Source of the DNA: Ancylobacter sp. Lp-2
GTDB lineage: Bacteria > Pseudomonadota > Alphaproteobacteria > Rhizobiales > Xanthobacteraceae
Assembly (NCBI RefSeq): GCF_020523795.1
Contig: NZ_JAJALI010000011.1
Span: 62,001-126,000 of the forward strand
Direction: 5' to 3'
Length of the DNA: 64,000 nt
The notes beneath the pieces were generated by a model. That model was not told where the DNA came from. It searched no databases and saw only the letters and a program-made list of their open reading frames with translations. Shown piece after piece: positions 27,891-36,372 of the stretch. Both the position numbers and the translations under genes were made by a program. Each line of letters opens with the position of its first letter. Position 1 is the stretch's first letter.

Positions 27891-28795
27891 CGCTTGCCTC
27901 CCTTGCGACCATAGGCGAGGGCGAGCATCGCCGTCATCACCGCGATCAGCGTCGCGATCATGATCACCGCGACCACCGAGGCGCGCGGCCAGTGATTGCC
28001 GGATTTCACCTGGTCGGCGATGAGGATCGACAGGGTGGGCGGCTTGGAGCCGCCGAGATAGAGCGGCGCCACATAGTCGCCGAAGGCCAGCACGAAGGCG
28101 AAGGTGGCCGCGACGATCAGGCCTACACGGGCGGAGGGGACGATCACCGTGAGGATGGTGCGCAGCCGTCCGCAGCCGAGATTGTGCGCCGCCTCGATCA
28201 GCGTTCTCGGCACATTGGCCAGCGCGAAGGTCTGGAGCAGCACCACCAGCGGCAGCGTCAGCACGAGATAGCCGATCACCGTGCCGGCTGGCGTGTTGAG
28301 CACCGAGATCGGCCCGAGCCCGAACGGGTGCAGCGCCGCGTTGATGATGCCCTGCGGGCTGAAGAAGATCTGCGTGGAGTAGATACGCACCGGGTAGGAG
28401 GTGAAGAACGGCACCACCAGCATGAAGACGAGGAAGCGCCGGGTCGCCGGCTTTAGTCGGAAGGCGAGGGTATAGGCGGCCGGAAAGGCGATGACACTCG
28501 CCAGCAGTGCCGTCAGCCCGGCCAGCCAGAAGGTGTAGACATAGGCGTTGCGGAAGAAGCCGGCGTTGAGGATGAAGGTCCAGTTGGCCAGCGTCGCATC
28601 GGGGGTCAGGCGGAAGCTCTTCACCGACCAGAAGGTCATGGCGACGAGGAAGCCGAGCGGCACCACGAAGAAGGCGAACTGCCACAGCAGCGGCGGAAGG
28701 CCCCAGAAAGCGGCGAAACGCCACCGTGTCGCCCGGGCCGATGAGGTGACCGGTGCGGCCAATGGCCGTGTCTGGGTGGATCGTGCGTCCGGCAT
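27887..28795 (-). CDS. Polyamine-type ABC transporter permease (PotB-like)
   Basis: 302 residues from an ATG at 28795; a GTG at 28873 would add 26 residues and neither has a good ribosome site. Membrane segments begin at PPLLWQFAFFVVPLGFLVAM; the EAA loop is LIEAAHNLGCGRLRTILTVI. The segment PFFTSYPVRIYS is typical of PotB-type permeases. Forms the inner-membrane channel with the PotC-like protein. Confidence 0.87.
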   Translation of the reverse strand: MPDARSTQTRPLAAPVTSSARATRWRFAAFWGLPPLLWQFAFFVVPLGFLVAMTFWSVKSFRLTPDATLANWTFILNAGFFRNAYVYTFWLAGLTALLASVIAFPAAYTLAFRLKPATRRFLVFMLVVPFFTSYPVRIYSTQIFFSPQGIINAALHPFGLGPISVLNTPAGTVIGYLVLTLPLVVLLQTFALANVPRTLIEAAHNLGCGRLRTILTVIVPSARVGLIVAATFAFVLAFGDYVAPLYLGGSKPPTLSILIADQVKSGNHWPRASVVAVIMIATLIAVMTAMLALAYGRKGGKR

Positions 28796-28850
28796 GATAG
28801 GGCGAGCGCTCGCGGCGGTGGAAAGGTCGGAGGGAGGGGGCGGGCCGGAA

Positions 28851-28881
28851 GCCGGACAGCGACGGCAGGTCACCGTCCGGC
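28851..28881 (-). terminator. Stem-loop between the PotD-like and PotB-like genes
   Basis: GCCGGAC (28851-28857) pairs with GTCCGGC (28875-28881) around 17 bases that hold an alternative inner pair. It directly follows the binding-protein stop, as at the other ABC operons in this window. Confidence 0.4.
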
Positions 28882-28888
28882 GCGGGGG

Positions 28889-30049
28889 TCACATCGACTT
28901 GAATTCGGACCAGACGTCGTTCCATTCCTCGATGGACTGCTTCACCGGGGTCTGGCGGATGTGGATCCTGCCGTCCTTGTACTCATCCATGACGTTGCGG
29001 GCGTCATAGGTGTGGCGCAGCGCCTTGGCCTCGGCGGGGTGATCCTTGATCAGCACGTCCCAACCCTTCTTGTTGGGGATCGACGCCCAGTAGGACGGCA
29101 GGATCGCCGAGCGGGCCTGGCCTTCCGGCGAGGAGGCGTACTGGATGAACGCCTTGGCGAGGTCCTTCTTGGTGGAGGACGACACGATGGACATCGATTC
29201 CGTCCACTGGATGCCGCCTTCCTTCGGAACGGTGGCGGAAACGGGCACGCCGTTCTTCTGCAAGAGCAGCACCACCCAGTCGCCGACGCCGGGGATCGCG
29301 GCCGCGGTGCCGTTGGTCAGCATCGAGAACTGGTCCGCCATCGAGTAGAAGCCCGAGGTCTGCGGCTTCAGCGAGAACAGCGTCTTCTTCAGCTTGTCGA
29401 AGGCTTCGGCGGAGATGTCGAAGGGAGCGGGGTTGCCGTCATACAGGCTGAGGCAGCCCATGGTCGGCAGGTACCAGTCGAAGAAGCCGAGCTTGCCCTT
29501 GATTTTGTCGTCCCACAGCACCTTGTAGGATTCGACATCCTTCTCGCTGAGCACGTCGGTGCGGTAGGCGATGCCGAGATAGCCGAAGCGGATCAGCACC
29601 GAGTAAAGGCTCTCGTTGACCCAGTGCGGGCCGAACTTCTGGAACTCCGGCCAGTAGTCGGCGAGCGGGTAGTCGGCGGGGTCCATCTTGTCGATGAGGC
29701 CGCCCTGGGCGAGCATGCCGATATACTCGGCGTCCGCCAGCACCACGTCGAACGTGCCGGGAGGCGACTGGTTCATCAGCGCCAGCATCGGCTCGCCGCC
29801 GACATATTCCTTGGCGACGACCTTGCAGCCATACTTCTCCTCGAAGGGCTTCACGAAGGCCGGGTCGCCATGTCCGGGCCAGCTGAGCAGGTTCAGCACC
29901 TTGTCCTGCGCATAGGCTTCCTCCGGCACGGCGGCAGCGCCGACCGCGGCGGCGCCGGCGAGCGCGCCGGTGGCTTGCAGGAAGCGGCGGCGATTGAGCG
30001 GGTGAAGCAGCGCACGGAAATCCGTGATCTTGTCGTCGAACTCGTTCAT
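28889..30049 (-). CDS. Polyamine-type ABC transporter substrate-binding protein (PotD-like)
   Basis: 386 residues from the ATG at 30049. A twin-arginine leader is evident: NRRRFLQATG followed by an Ala-rich core ending EEAYAQ. The mature start KVLNLLSWPGHGDPAFVKPFEEKYGCKV and the GTFDVVLADAEYIGMLAQGGLI stretch fit the PotD/YdcS fold (SBP type 8). It is first in the operon with two permeases, ATPase, amidohydrolase and creatininase. The ligand is unknown, but an amine or N-heterocycle is plausible. Confidence 0.88.
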   Translation of the reverse strand: MNEFDDKITDFRALLHPLNRRRFLQATGALAGAAAVGAAAVPEEAYAQDKVLNLLSWPGHGDPAFVKPFEEKYGCKVVAKEYVGGEPMLALMNQSPPGTFDVVLADAEYIGMLAQGGLIDKMDPADYPLADYWPEFQKFGPHWVNESLYSVLIRFGYLGIAYRTDVLSEKDVESYKVLWDDKIKGKLGFFDWYLPTMGCLSLYDGNPAPFDISAEAFDKLKKTLFSLKPQTSGFYSMADQFSMLTNGTAAAIPGVGDWVVLLLQKNGVPVSATVPKEGGIQWTESMSIVSSSTKKDLAKAFIQYASSPEGQARSAILPSYWASIPNKKGWDVLIKDHPAEAKALRHTYDARNVMDEYKDGRIHIRQTPVKQSIEEWNDVWSEFKSM

Positions 30050-30152
30050 TGACGATGGCTCCGTCGGGAAGGTTATTTGCGGGAAGGTTGTTTGAAGATC
30101 TTGGCCGGCCTTTTCCGCGGCCGGCATCGGTGCAGGCACAGGCGTGGGCACG

Positions 30153-30629
30153 TCACTGAAAGGCGCTGAACCCCGGCGAGGCGACCCACTCGTCCAGCAC
30201 CTCGCGCGCCTCGGCGGCGAGCAGGCGTTCGGCTGGGAGGGCGCGGTCGTGGAGATCTGAGCGAACCGCCTGCGTCAGCGGCTCGAGGTCGAAGCCGACC
30301 TCGGTGCAGTCCTTGAGCGTGTTCGCGTAGTACAGGCGCGAGATCTTCGCCCAGAACATCGAGGCGACGCACATCTCGCAGGGCTCGCAGGTGGTGTAGA
30401 GGTCGCAGCCGCTGAGGTCCCAGCTCTTCAGCCGGCGGCCGGCGTCGCGGATCGCCTCCACCTCGCCATGCGAGGTGGCGTCATGGTTGTTGACGACGTT
30501 GTTCACCCCTTCGCCGACGATCTCGCCATCCTTGACGATGACGCAGCCGAACGGCGCTGAGCCGTCGGCGCGCATCTTCTCGCGGCTGATCTCGATGGCG
30601 CGGCGCATGAAGAAGTCGGGCGTGCTCAT
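30153..30629 (-). CDS. Cytidine/guanine deaminase-like zinc nucleoside (nucleobase) deaminase
   Basis: 158 residues from the ATG at 30629, which overlaps the amidase stop (ATGA). The zinc-binding signature is intact: H-G-E in ATSHGEVEAI and PCxxC in TTCEPCEMCVAS. The N-terminal FFMRRAIEISREKM and PFGCVIVKDGEIV match guanine deaminase/TadA-like proteins. It should hydrolytically deaminate a nucleobase-like ring. Terminal gene of the Liv-type operon. Confidence 0.88.
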   Translation of the reverse strand: MSTPDFFMRRAIEISREKMRADGSAPFGCVIVKDGEIVGEGVNNVVNNHDATSHGEVEAIRDAGRRLKSWDLSGCDLYTTCEPCEMCVASMFWAKISRLYYANTLKDCTEVGFDLEPLTQAVRSDLHDRALPAERLLAAEAREVLDEWVASPGFSAFQ

Positions 30630-32080
30630 GGGTGGGCCTCGGTTGACGGGGGGCGGAAGGCGGGAGGAACCGGATCGAAGGCGGGGCGTACCCGTTCGAC
30701 GGCGCTGGCCACCCGCACGACATCCGCCTCGCCGAGCGTGCGGCCGACGATCTGCAGGCCGACCGGCATGCCGGCGGCATCGAGGCCGGCGCAGACGCTG
30801 GCGGCGGGCTGGCCCGTGAGATTGAACGGGTAGGTGTAGAACACCCAGCTCACCAGGTTGCGGTCGGCGAGATGCGCGGGCATGTCGAGGCCGGCATCCA
30901 GCGAGGTGACCGGCAGCACCGGCGAGACCAGCGCGTCGTAGCGCTCGAAGAAGCGACACATCTCGTCGCGCAGCGCGTAGCGCGCGAACACCGTCTCGTA
31001 ATAGGCGCGCATCTCCTGGCCGAGTGCGGCCTCCAGCACCACCGCGACCGAGGGATCGAGCAGCTCGCGCCGGGTCTCGACCACCTCGCGCAGGCGAGTG
31101 CCGACGCCGGCGTAGAATTCGGCGATCCAGAGGTCGGCGGGGTCGGTGGCGAAGACGCTCTCCACCTCCTCGACGATGGCGCCGAGATCGGCGAGGCGCC
31201 GGACCGCCGCCTCGGTCACCCGCAGCACCTCGGCATCCGGGCGGGCATAGCCCAGCGTCGGGCTCCAGGCGATGCGCATGCCCTCGATCGGGGCACCGAC
31301 CGCGCCTTCCACGTCCGGCACCGGGCCGGCGACGCTGAACGGGTCGCGTGCGTCATGGCCGGCGATGGCGGCGAACAGCATCGCCGCATCGGCGATGTCG
31401 CGGGCGATCGGCCCGACATGGGCTAGCGTCGGCGTCGCCGAGACCGGCCACACCGGCACCCGGCCGAACTGTCCCTTGAGGCCGGCGAGGCCCGAGAAGG
31501 CGCAGGGAATGCGGATCGACCCGCCGCCATCGGTGCCGAGCGCGAAGGGGGTGATGCCGGCCGCCACCGAGGCGGCCGCGCCGGCGCTGGAGCCGCCCGG
31601 CGTCTTGGCAGGGTTCCACGGGTTGCGGGTGATGCCGGTGAGCGGACTGTCGCCCACCGGCTTGCAGCCGAACTCGCTGGTGGTGGTCTTACCGATGAGG
31701 ATGGCGCCGGCTGCCTTCGTCCGCTCCACCGCCGGCGCATCGACAGTGGCGATATTGCCCGCCATGGCGCGCGAGCCGGAGGCATAGGGCGCGTCCTTCA
31801 CCGCCATCAGGTCCTTGGCGGAGAACGGCACGCCGTGCAGCGGGCCAAGCGCCTCGCCATTGAGAACGGCGGCTTCGGCGGCCCGCGCGGTGGCCATCGC
31901 CTCCTCCTCGAAGATGAGGAAGAAGGCGTTGAGGCTCGCCTGCGTCTCCCGCGCCGCGCCGAGCGCCGCGCGGGTGAGCTCCACCGGCGACAATTCGCGG
32001 CGCGCGATGCGGTCGCGTGCCTCGTGGGCGCTCAGCCGCGAAAAGGGAGCATGTGCTGGTAGACCGGATATCATGACCAT
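30626..32080 (-). CDS. Amidase signature family hydrolase
   Basis: 484 residues from the ATG at 32080; a GTG one codon earlier and an ATG at 32074 are alternatives and none has a clear ribosome site. The Ser-cisSer-Lys triad is visible: Lys in VPFSAKDLMAVK, cis-Ser/Ser region KTPGGSSAGAAASVAAG and GTDGGGSIRIPCAFSG. Family members hydrolyse linear amides, including products of ring-opening (for example allophanate, N-carbamoyl or indole-acetamide-type). It lies between a cyclase-type hydrolase and the deaminase, consistent with stepwise breakdown of a cyclic amide. Confidence 0.9.
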   Translation of the reverse strand: MVMISGLPAHAPFSRLSAHEARDRIARRELSPVELTRAALGAARETQASLNAFFLIFEEEAMATARAAEAAVLNGEALGPLHGVPFSAKDLMAVKDAPYASGSRAMAGNIATVDAPAVERTKAAGAILIGKTTTSEFGCKPVGDSPLTGITRNPWNPAKTPGGSSAGAAASVAAGITPFALGTDGGGSIRIPCAFSGLAGLKGQFGRVPVWPVSATPTLAHVGPIARDIADAAMLFAAIAGHDARDPFSVAGPVPDVEGAVGAPIEGMRIAWSPTLGYARPDAEVLRVTEAAVRRLADLGAIVEEVESVFATDPADLWIAEFYAGVGTRLREVVETRRELLDPSVAVVLEAALGQEMRAYYETVFARYALRDEMCRFFERYDALVSPVLPVTSLDAGLDMPAHLADRNLVSWVFYTYPFNLTGQPAASVCAGLDAAGMPVGLQIVGRTLGEADVVRVASAVERVRPAFDPVPPAFRPPSTEAHP

Positions 32081-32125
32081 CACGCAGCAAGAACGATGCC
32101 GGACGGCGGACCGCCCGGCTGGAGC

Positions 32126-32821
32126 TCAGTCAACAATCGCGAAGGCGCGCACCGGCGAGCCGGAGCCGCCCTTGAACTTCAGCGGCACGCCGAAGAACTG
32201 GAACTCGCCCTTGCCGATCAGCTCTTCCAGATTGACCAGCCACTCCCAGTGGCTCATGCCGAGCTCGCGGCAGAGCCGATGCTGGGCGAAGATGTCGTCG
32301 GTCGGCTTGTCGGTGGAGGGGCCTTCGACGCCCTGCATCTTCGAGCCGCGGTCATAGAGCCAGCGCGTGGCCTCGACGGTGAGCAGCGGGTTCTTCCACA
32401 CCGAATCCAGCCTCGGATAGTTGCGGGCGTGGAAGCCGGTGCAGAGCAGGACGATGTGGCCGTCGACCTTCACGCCGGCCTTCGCCTCGGCTTCCTGCAT
32501 GTGCTCGGCGGTGATGTCGCCGAGATCGGGAATGTGCCTGAGGTCGAAGCACACTGCCTTGCCCATGAACATATCGAGCGGCATCTCGTCGATGGGCGCG
32601 CCATTGGGGTTCACGTGGCGGAACGCGTCGACATGGGTGCCGACATGGTCGAGCATGGCGATGAAATTGGTCTGGAAGGTCATGGCGTCGCCGGGCACGC
32701 CGAGTCCCAGCGCCTTGGAGCCCTCATGGCTGAGATGGGTGGTGATGACCGGCCGCTGGAACAGCTTGTGGGCCGGCATATTGTCCTCGATGAGCAGGCT
32801 CAGGTCGATGACGCGGGACAT
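32126..32821 (-). CDS. Cyclase/kynurenine-formamidase-like metal hydrolase
   Basis: 231 residues from the ATG at 32821, preceded by AAGGAG at 7 bases. The family metal motif HxGTHxDxPxH appears as DHVGTHVDAFRHV, with Ala-Phe in place of the Pro region. DLSLLIEDNMP at the start and LLCTGFHARNYP are other family landmarks. Members hydrolyse formamides or lactones, for example N-formylkynurenine or isatin. It precedes the amidase in the operon after a 45-base gap, and follows LivF by 43 bases. Confidence 0.85.
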   Translation of the reverse strand: MSRVIDLSLLIEDNMPAHKLFQRPVITTHLSHEGSKALGLGVPGDAMTFQTNFIAMLDHVGTHVDAFRHVNPNGAPIDEMPLDMFMGKAVCFDLRHIPDLGDITAEHMQEAEAKAGVKVDGHIVLLCTGFHARNYPRLDSVWKNPLLTVEATRWLYDRGSKMQGVEGPSTDKPTDDIFAQHRLCRELGMSHWEWLVNLEELIGKGEFQFFGVPLKFKGGSGSPVRAFAIVD

Positions 32822-32864
32822 GGTCACTCCTTAAAGTTCTGAATAAGAGATGTGCCACAAAGCA

Positions 32865-33614
32865 CTATAAAGAAACGGCTTTCTTCTTGCCGAGGAAGGA
32901 TTCCATCACCTCGGGATCGCGGGCGATCTCCGCGCTCGGCCCGTGTCGCACCACGCGGCCATTGGCGATGACGTAAGCGTGGTCGGCGATGGCCAGCGCG
33001 TGCGCGGCCAACTGCTCGACGAGCAGGATCGACAGGCCCTGCCGGTTGAGCTCGGCGAGCACCGCCATCAGCTGGTCGACGATCTTCGGCGCGAGTCCGA
33101 GCGACAGCTCGTCGATGATCAAGAGCTCGGGTTCGCCCATCAGGCCGCGGGCGATGGCGAGCATCTGCTGCTCGCCGCCCGACATCGAGCCGGCCTGCTG
33201 GCCGAGCCGCTCCTTGAGGCGGGGAAATAGCGTCAGCACCTTGTCGAGCGTCGCGCGGGCGCGGGCGCCCTTCAGCCCGCCATGGGCGTAGGCGCCGAGG
33301 ATGAGATTGTCCTCGACGCTCTGGTCGGGGAACAAGAGGCGTCCCTCCGGCACCATGACGAGGCCGCGCCGTACCTTGCGGTGGGCGGGGAGCGCCGTCG
33401 TGTCCTCGCCGCGGAACAGCACCTGGCCCTTGGAGGGGCGGACGAGGCCGGTGGCGCCGCGCACCATCGAGGACTTGCCGGCGCCGTTATTGCCGATCAC
33501 CGCTACCAGCTGGCCGCGCCGCACGGCGAGCGAGATGTCGCGCACCGCCACCGCCGCACCGTAGCGCAGTTCGAGATGGCGGATGTCGAGAAGGGTATCG
33601 CCGCTCGTCGTCAT
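32865..33614 (-). CDS. livF: Branched-chain-type ABC transporter ATP-binding protein LivF
   Basis: 249 residues; its ATG overlaps the preceding stop (ATGA at 33611-33614). Walker A GNNGAGKSSMVR, signature MSGGEQQMLAIARGL, Walker B LLIIDELSLGLAPK, H-loop region LLVEQ. Typical LivF size. It energises hydrophobic-amino-acid-type import with the fused LivM-LivG. The frame is open far upstream but that part is antisense-like shadow. Confidence 0.92.
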   Translation of the reverse strand: MTTSGDTLLDIRHLELRYGAAVAVRDISLAVRRGQLVAVIGNNGAGKSSMVRGATGLVRPSKGQVLFRGEDTTALPAHRKVRRGLVMVPEGRLLFPDQSVEDNLILGAYAHGGLKGARARATLDKVLTLFPRLKERLGQQAGSMSGGEQQMLAIARGLMGEPELLIIDELSLGLAPKIVDQLMAVLAELNRQGLSILLVEQLAAHALAIADHAYVIANGRVVRHGPSAEIARDPEVMESFLGKKKAVSL

Positions 33615-35407
33615 GCCGAGGCCTCCGCGAGGTTGGCGTGGCTGGCCGAGCTGCCGAAATAGGCCTCGACGACGCGCGGATCGGCCTGGACGACGGCCGG
33701 AGTGTCGCTGGCGATCACCTGCCCGTAGTCGAGCACGGTCACGGTGTCGGCCACCGCCATGATCAGCTCGACATGGTGCTCGATGAGCAGCACGCTGATG
33801 CCGAGGCCGGCGATCCGGCGGATCATGGCTTCCAGCTCGTCGATCTCCTGCGTGGTCAGGCCGGCGGCGGGCTCGTCGAGCAGCAGCAGGCGCGGCCCGG
33901 CGGCGAGCGCGCGGGCGATCTCCAGCCGGCGCTGCAGGCCGAAGGGCAGGAAGCGCGCCTGCTCGTGCCGGTAGTCCGCCAGCCCGACGAAGGCGAGCAG
34001 CCCGGCCGCCGTCTCGCGGCAGCGGTTCTCCTCGCGGCGCATGGCCGGCGTGTGCAGCAACGCGGCGGCAAGGCCGTAGGCGAGGCGCTGCTGGTAGCCG
34101 ACCATCACGTTCTCCAGCACCGTCATTTCTCCGAACAGCTCGGTGTTCTGGAAGGTACGGGCGAGGCCGGCGCGGGCGATCTCGTGGGAGGACAGGCCGG
34201 TGAGCTGGACGCCATCGAGTTCGAAGGCGCCGGAGGTCGGCCGGTAGAAGCCGGAAATGGTGTTGACGAAGGTGGACTTGCCCGCGCCGTTCGGCCCGAT
34301 CAGCGCGTGGATCTCGCCCGGCTTCACCCGCAGCGAGGCTTCGGCGAGCGCGGTGAGGCCGCCGAAGCGCACGGTGAGCGCACGCGCCACCAGCTCGGCA
34401 TGCGGGCGTCGCTCGTCCGGCGCCAGCGTGATCTCCGCCGGCAGCCCGGCCGTCGGCGTCGCCGCCTTCGCCGCGGGCCGCAGCCGGGCGGCGAGCGCGC
34501 CGAGCGAGCCCATGATGCCGCGCGGCAGCACGAACATCACCGCGAGGAGCAGCGCGCCATAGGCGAATTTCTGCCAGACGGCGAATTCCTGAAGGTATTC
34601 CGGCAGATAGGTGAGGATGTAGGCGCCGATCACCGGGCCGAAGGTGGAGGCGGCCCCGCCGAGGATCACCATCAGCAGGAAGCGCACGCTGTCGGTGAAG
34701 GTGAAGATGTCCGGCGAGATATAGGCGTTGAGGAAGGCGTAATAGGTGCCGGCGATGCCGGAGGTCACCGCCGCCACCACGAAGGCGAGGGTGCGCATGG
34801 CGGTGGGGTTCAGCCCCAGCGCCCGCGCCGCCGTCTCGCTCTGCGCGATCGCCAGCATGGCGCGGCCGTAGCGCGAGAATTTCAGATTGTGGGCCGCCAG
34901 CACCAGCAGAAACAACGAGGCCGCCAGCACGCCGTAATAGGCATAGCCCGACAGCACGGCGCCGAAGACGTTTGGGGCGGGAATGGAGGTGAGGCCGGTC
35001 GTGCCGCCGGTGAGCGACTGCCACTCGATGGCGACGTTCTCGACGATCAGCCCGAAGGCAATGGTGACAACGGCGAGATAGACGCCGCGCACCCGCACCG
35101 TCGGATAGGCCAGCAGCACGCCGAACAGCCCGGCCACCACGGCGGCGACCAGCGCCGAACCGATCATGTCGAAACCGAGCCGGGTCGCCACGATGGCGCC
35201 GGTATAGGAGCCGAGCGCGAACAGGCCGGCCTGGCCGAGCGAGACGAGGCCGGCGAGCCCGACCAGCACGTTGAGCCCGACCGCGATGATCGCGTAGATC
35301 AGGAACAGCATGAACAGCCGGAGCTCGTACTCGTTGCCCGAGGTGAGCGGCACGGCGAGGAGAAGCGTGGCGAGGGCGAGGAAGCCGAGGGTGTGGAGGC
35401 GGGTCAT
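33611..35407 (-). CDS. Fused LivM permease - LivG ATPase of a branched-chain-type ABC transporter
   Basis: 598 residues, about the sum of LivM and LivG. Residues 1-300 are a LivM-type permease (YAIIAVGLNVLVGLAGLVSLGQAGLF, VILGGAASTFGPVIGAYI). Residues 300-345 are an Ala/Pro-rich linker. Residues 345-598 are a LivG ATPase (GPNGAGKSTFVNTISGF, the YG-type signature as LPFGLQRRLEIARAL, Walker B LLLLDEPAAGLT). No stop or frameshift lies between them. Such fusions exist in some proteobacteria. Its start overlaps the LivH stop by ATGA. Confidence 0.9.
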   Translation of the reverse strand: MTRLHTLGFLALATLLLAVPLTSGNEYELRLFMLFLIYAIIAVGLNVLVGLAGLVSLGQAGLFALGSYTGAIVATRLGFDMIGSALVAAVVAGLFGVLLAYPTVRVRGVYLAVVTIAFGLIVENVAIEWQSLTGGTTGLTSIPAPNVFGAVLSGYAYYGVLAASLFLLVLAAHNLKFSRYGRAMLAIAQSETAARALGLNPTAMRTLAFVVAAVTSGIAGTYYAFLNAYISPDIFTFTDSVRFLLMVILGGAASTFGPVIGAYILTYLPEYLQEFAVWQKFAYGALLLAVMFVLPRGIMGSLGALAARLRPAAKAATPTAGLPAEITLAPDERRPHAELVARALTVRFGGLTALAEASLRVKPGEIHALIGPNGAGKSTFVNTISGFYRPTSGAFELDGVQLTGLSSHEIARAGLARTFQNTELFGEMTVLENVMVGYQQRLAYGLAAALLHTPAMRREENRCRETAAGLLAFVGLADYRHEQARFLPFGLQRRLEIARALAAGPRLLLLDEPAAGLTTQEIDELEAMIRRIAGLGISVLLIEHHVELIMAVADTVTVLDYGQVIASDTPAVVQADPRVVEAYFGSSASHANLAEASA

Positions 35408-36279
35408 ACCTTAGCCACCTCGCGCTTGCCGAACAGGCCCTGCGGGAAGACGAGCAGCACCACGATCATCAGCGAGAAGCCGACGATCTCGCGCGCGGCG
35501 GTGGAGACGTAGCCCTCGACGAACTTCTCGATCACCCCATAGGCGAGGCCGGTGAGCACCACGCCCGGCGCCGAGGTGATGCCGCCCATGATGGCGACCG
35601 CGAAGCCCTTGAGGCCGGGCAGCACGCCCATGGTGGCGGAAGCCTGCACCACCGGGGCTATGAGCACGCCGGCCGCCGCGCCGGTGAGGCTGGCCAGCGC
35701 GAAGGAGAAGGCGATCACGAGGTTGACGTCGATGCCCATCAGCGCCGCCGCGTTGCGGTTATGGGCGACGGCCTGCATGGCGCGACCGATCAGCGTGCGC
35801 CGCTGGAGCAGGCGCAGCCCGGCCATGGCGACCAGCGCGATGACGGGAATGGCCAGCTCCTGCGGGTAGAGCCCGGCACCGAGCACCTGCACCGAGCCGG
35901 CGACGCCGGGCGAGGGCAGCGGCAGCGCGTAGCCCTGCGTCTCGATCGTCGCCACGCTCTCGACCATGATGCCGATGGCGATGGTGGTCAGCATCCAGCC
36001 GATGGAGTTCGCCTGCCCGGCGAAGGGGCGCACGGCCAGCCGCTCGATCACGAAGCCGAAGGCGCCGCCGACCAGCACCGCCAGCCCGCAGGCGAGGGCC
36101 AGCGGCCAGCCGGCTCCCACCAGATAGGCCGCCAGCAGACCGCCGATCATCAGCGTGTCGCCATGGGCGAAGTTCACCGCGCGGGCGGCGGACCACATGA
36201 TGTGGAAGCCGAGCGCGACCAGCGCATAGATGCCGCCGATGGCGAGCCCGGAAAATATGTATTGCGCCACCGTCGACAT
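35404..36279 (-). CDS. livH: Branched-chain-type ABC transporter permease LivH
   Basis: 291 residues, GAGGAGA upstream of the ATG at 36279. Opening AQYIFSGLAIGGIYALVALGFHIMW and the internal NRNAAALMGIDVNLVIAFSFALAS are LivH landmarks. Around eight membrane segments. Partner of the LivM half of the downstream fusion. Confidence 0.92.
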   Translation of the reverse strand: MSTVAQYIFSGLAIGGIYALVALGFHIMWSAARAVNFAHGDTLMIGGLLAAYLVGAGWPLALACGLAVLVGGAFGFVIERLAVRPFAGQANSIGWMLTTIAIGIMVESVATIETQGYALPLPSPGVAGSVQVLGAGLYPQELAIPVIALVAMAGLRLLQRRTLIGRAMQAVAHNRNAAALMGIDVNLVIAFSFALASLTGAAAGVLIAPVVQASATMGVLPGLKGFAVAIMGGITSAPGVVLTGLAYGVIEKFVEGYVSTAAREIVGFSLMIVVLLVFPQGLFGKREVAKV

Positions 36280-36344
36280 CGGCGGGGGTCTCCTCGCGCG
36301 TGAACGCCGTTGGGGGGAGGGCGAAAGTTGCTGCTGCGAAAGGC

Positions 36345-36363
36345 GGCGGGCGCTGGGCCCGCC
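36345..36363 (-). terminator. Stem-loop between the LivK-like and livH genes
   Basis: GGCGGGC (36345-36351) pairs perfectly with GCCCGCC (36357-36363) around a 5-base loop in the 93-base gap. No T-run; likely to protect or attenuate the binding-protein mRNA. Confidence 0.5.
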
Positions 36364-36372
36364 ATCTCCGTC

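Noticed and set aside
33638-35512. 624-codon plus-strand frame across the LivM-LivG fusion
   Set aside because: Antisense shadow of a membrane protein and ATPase; no motif of its own.
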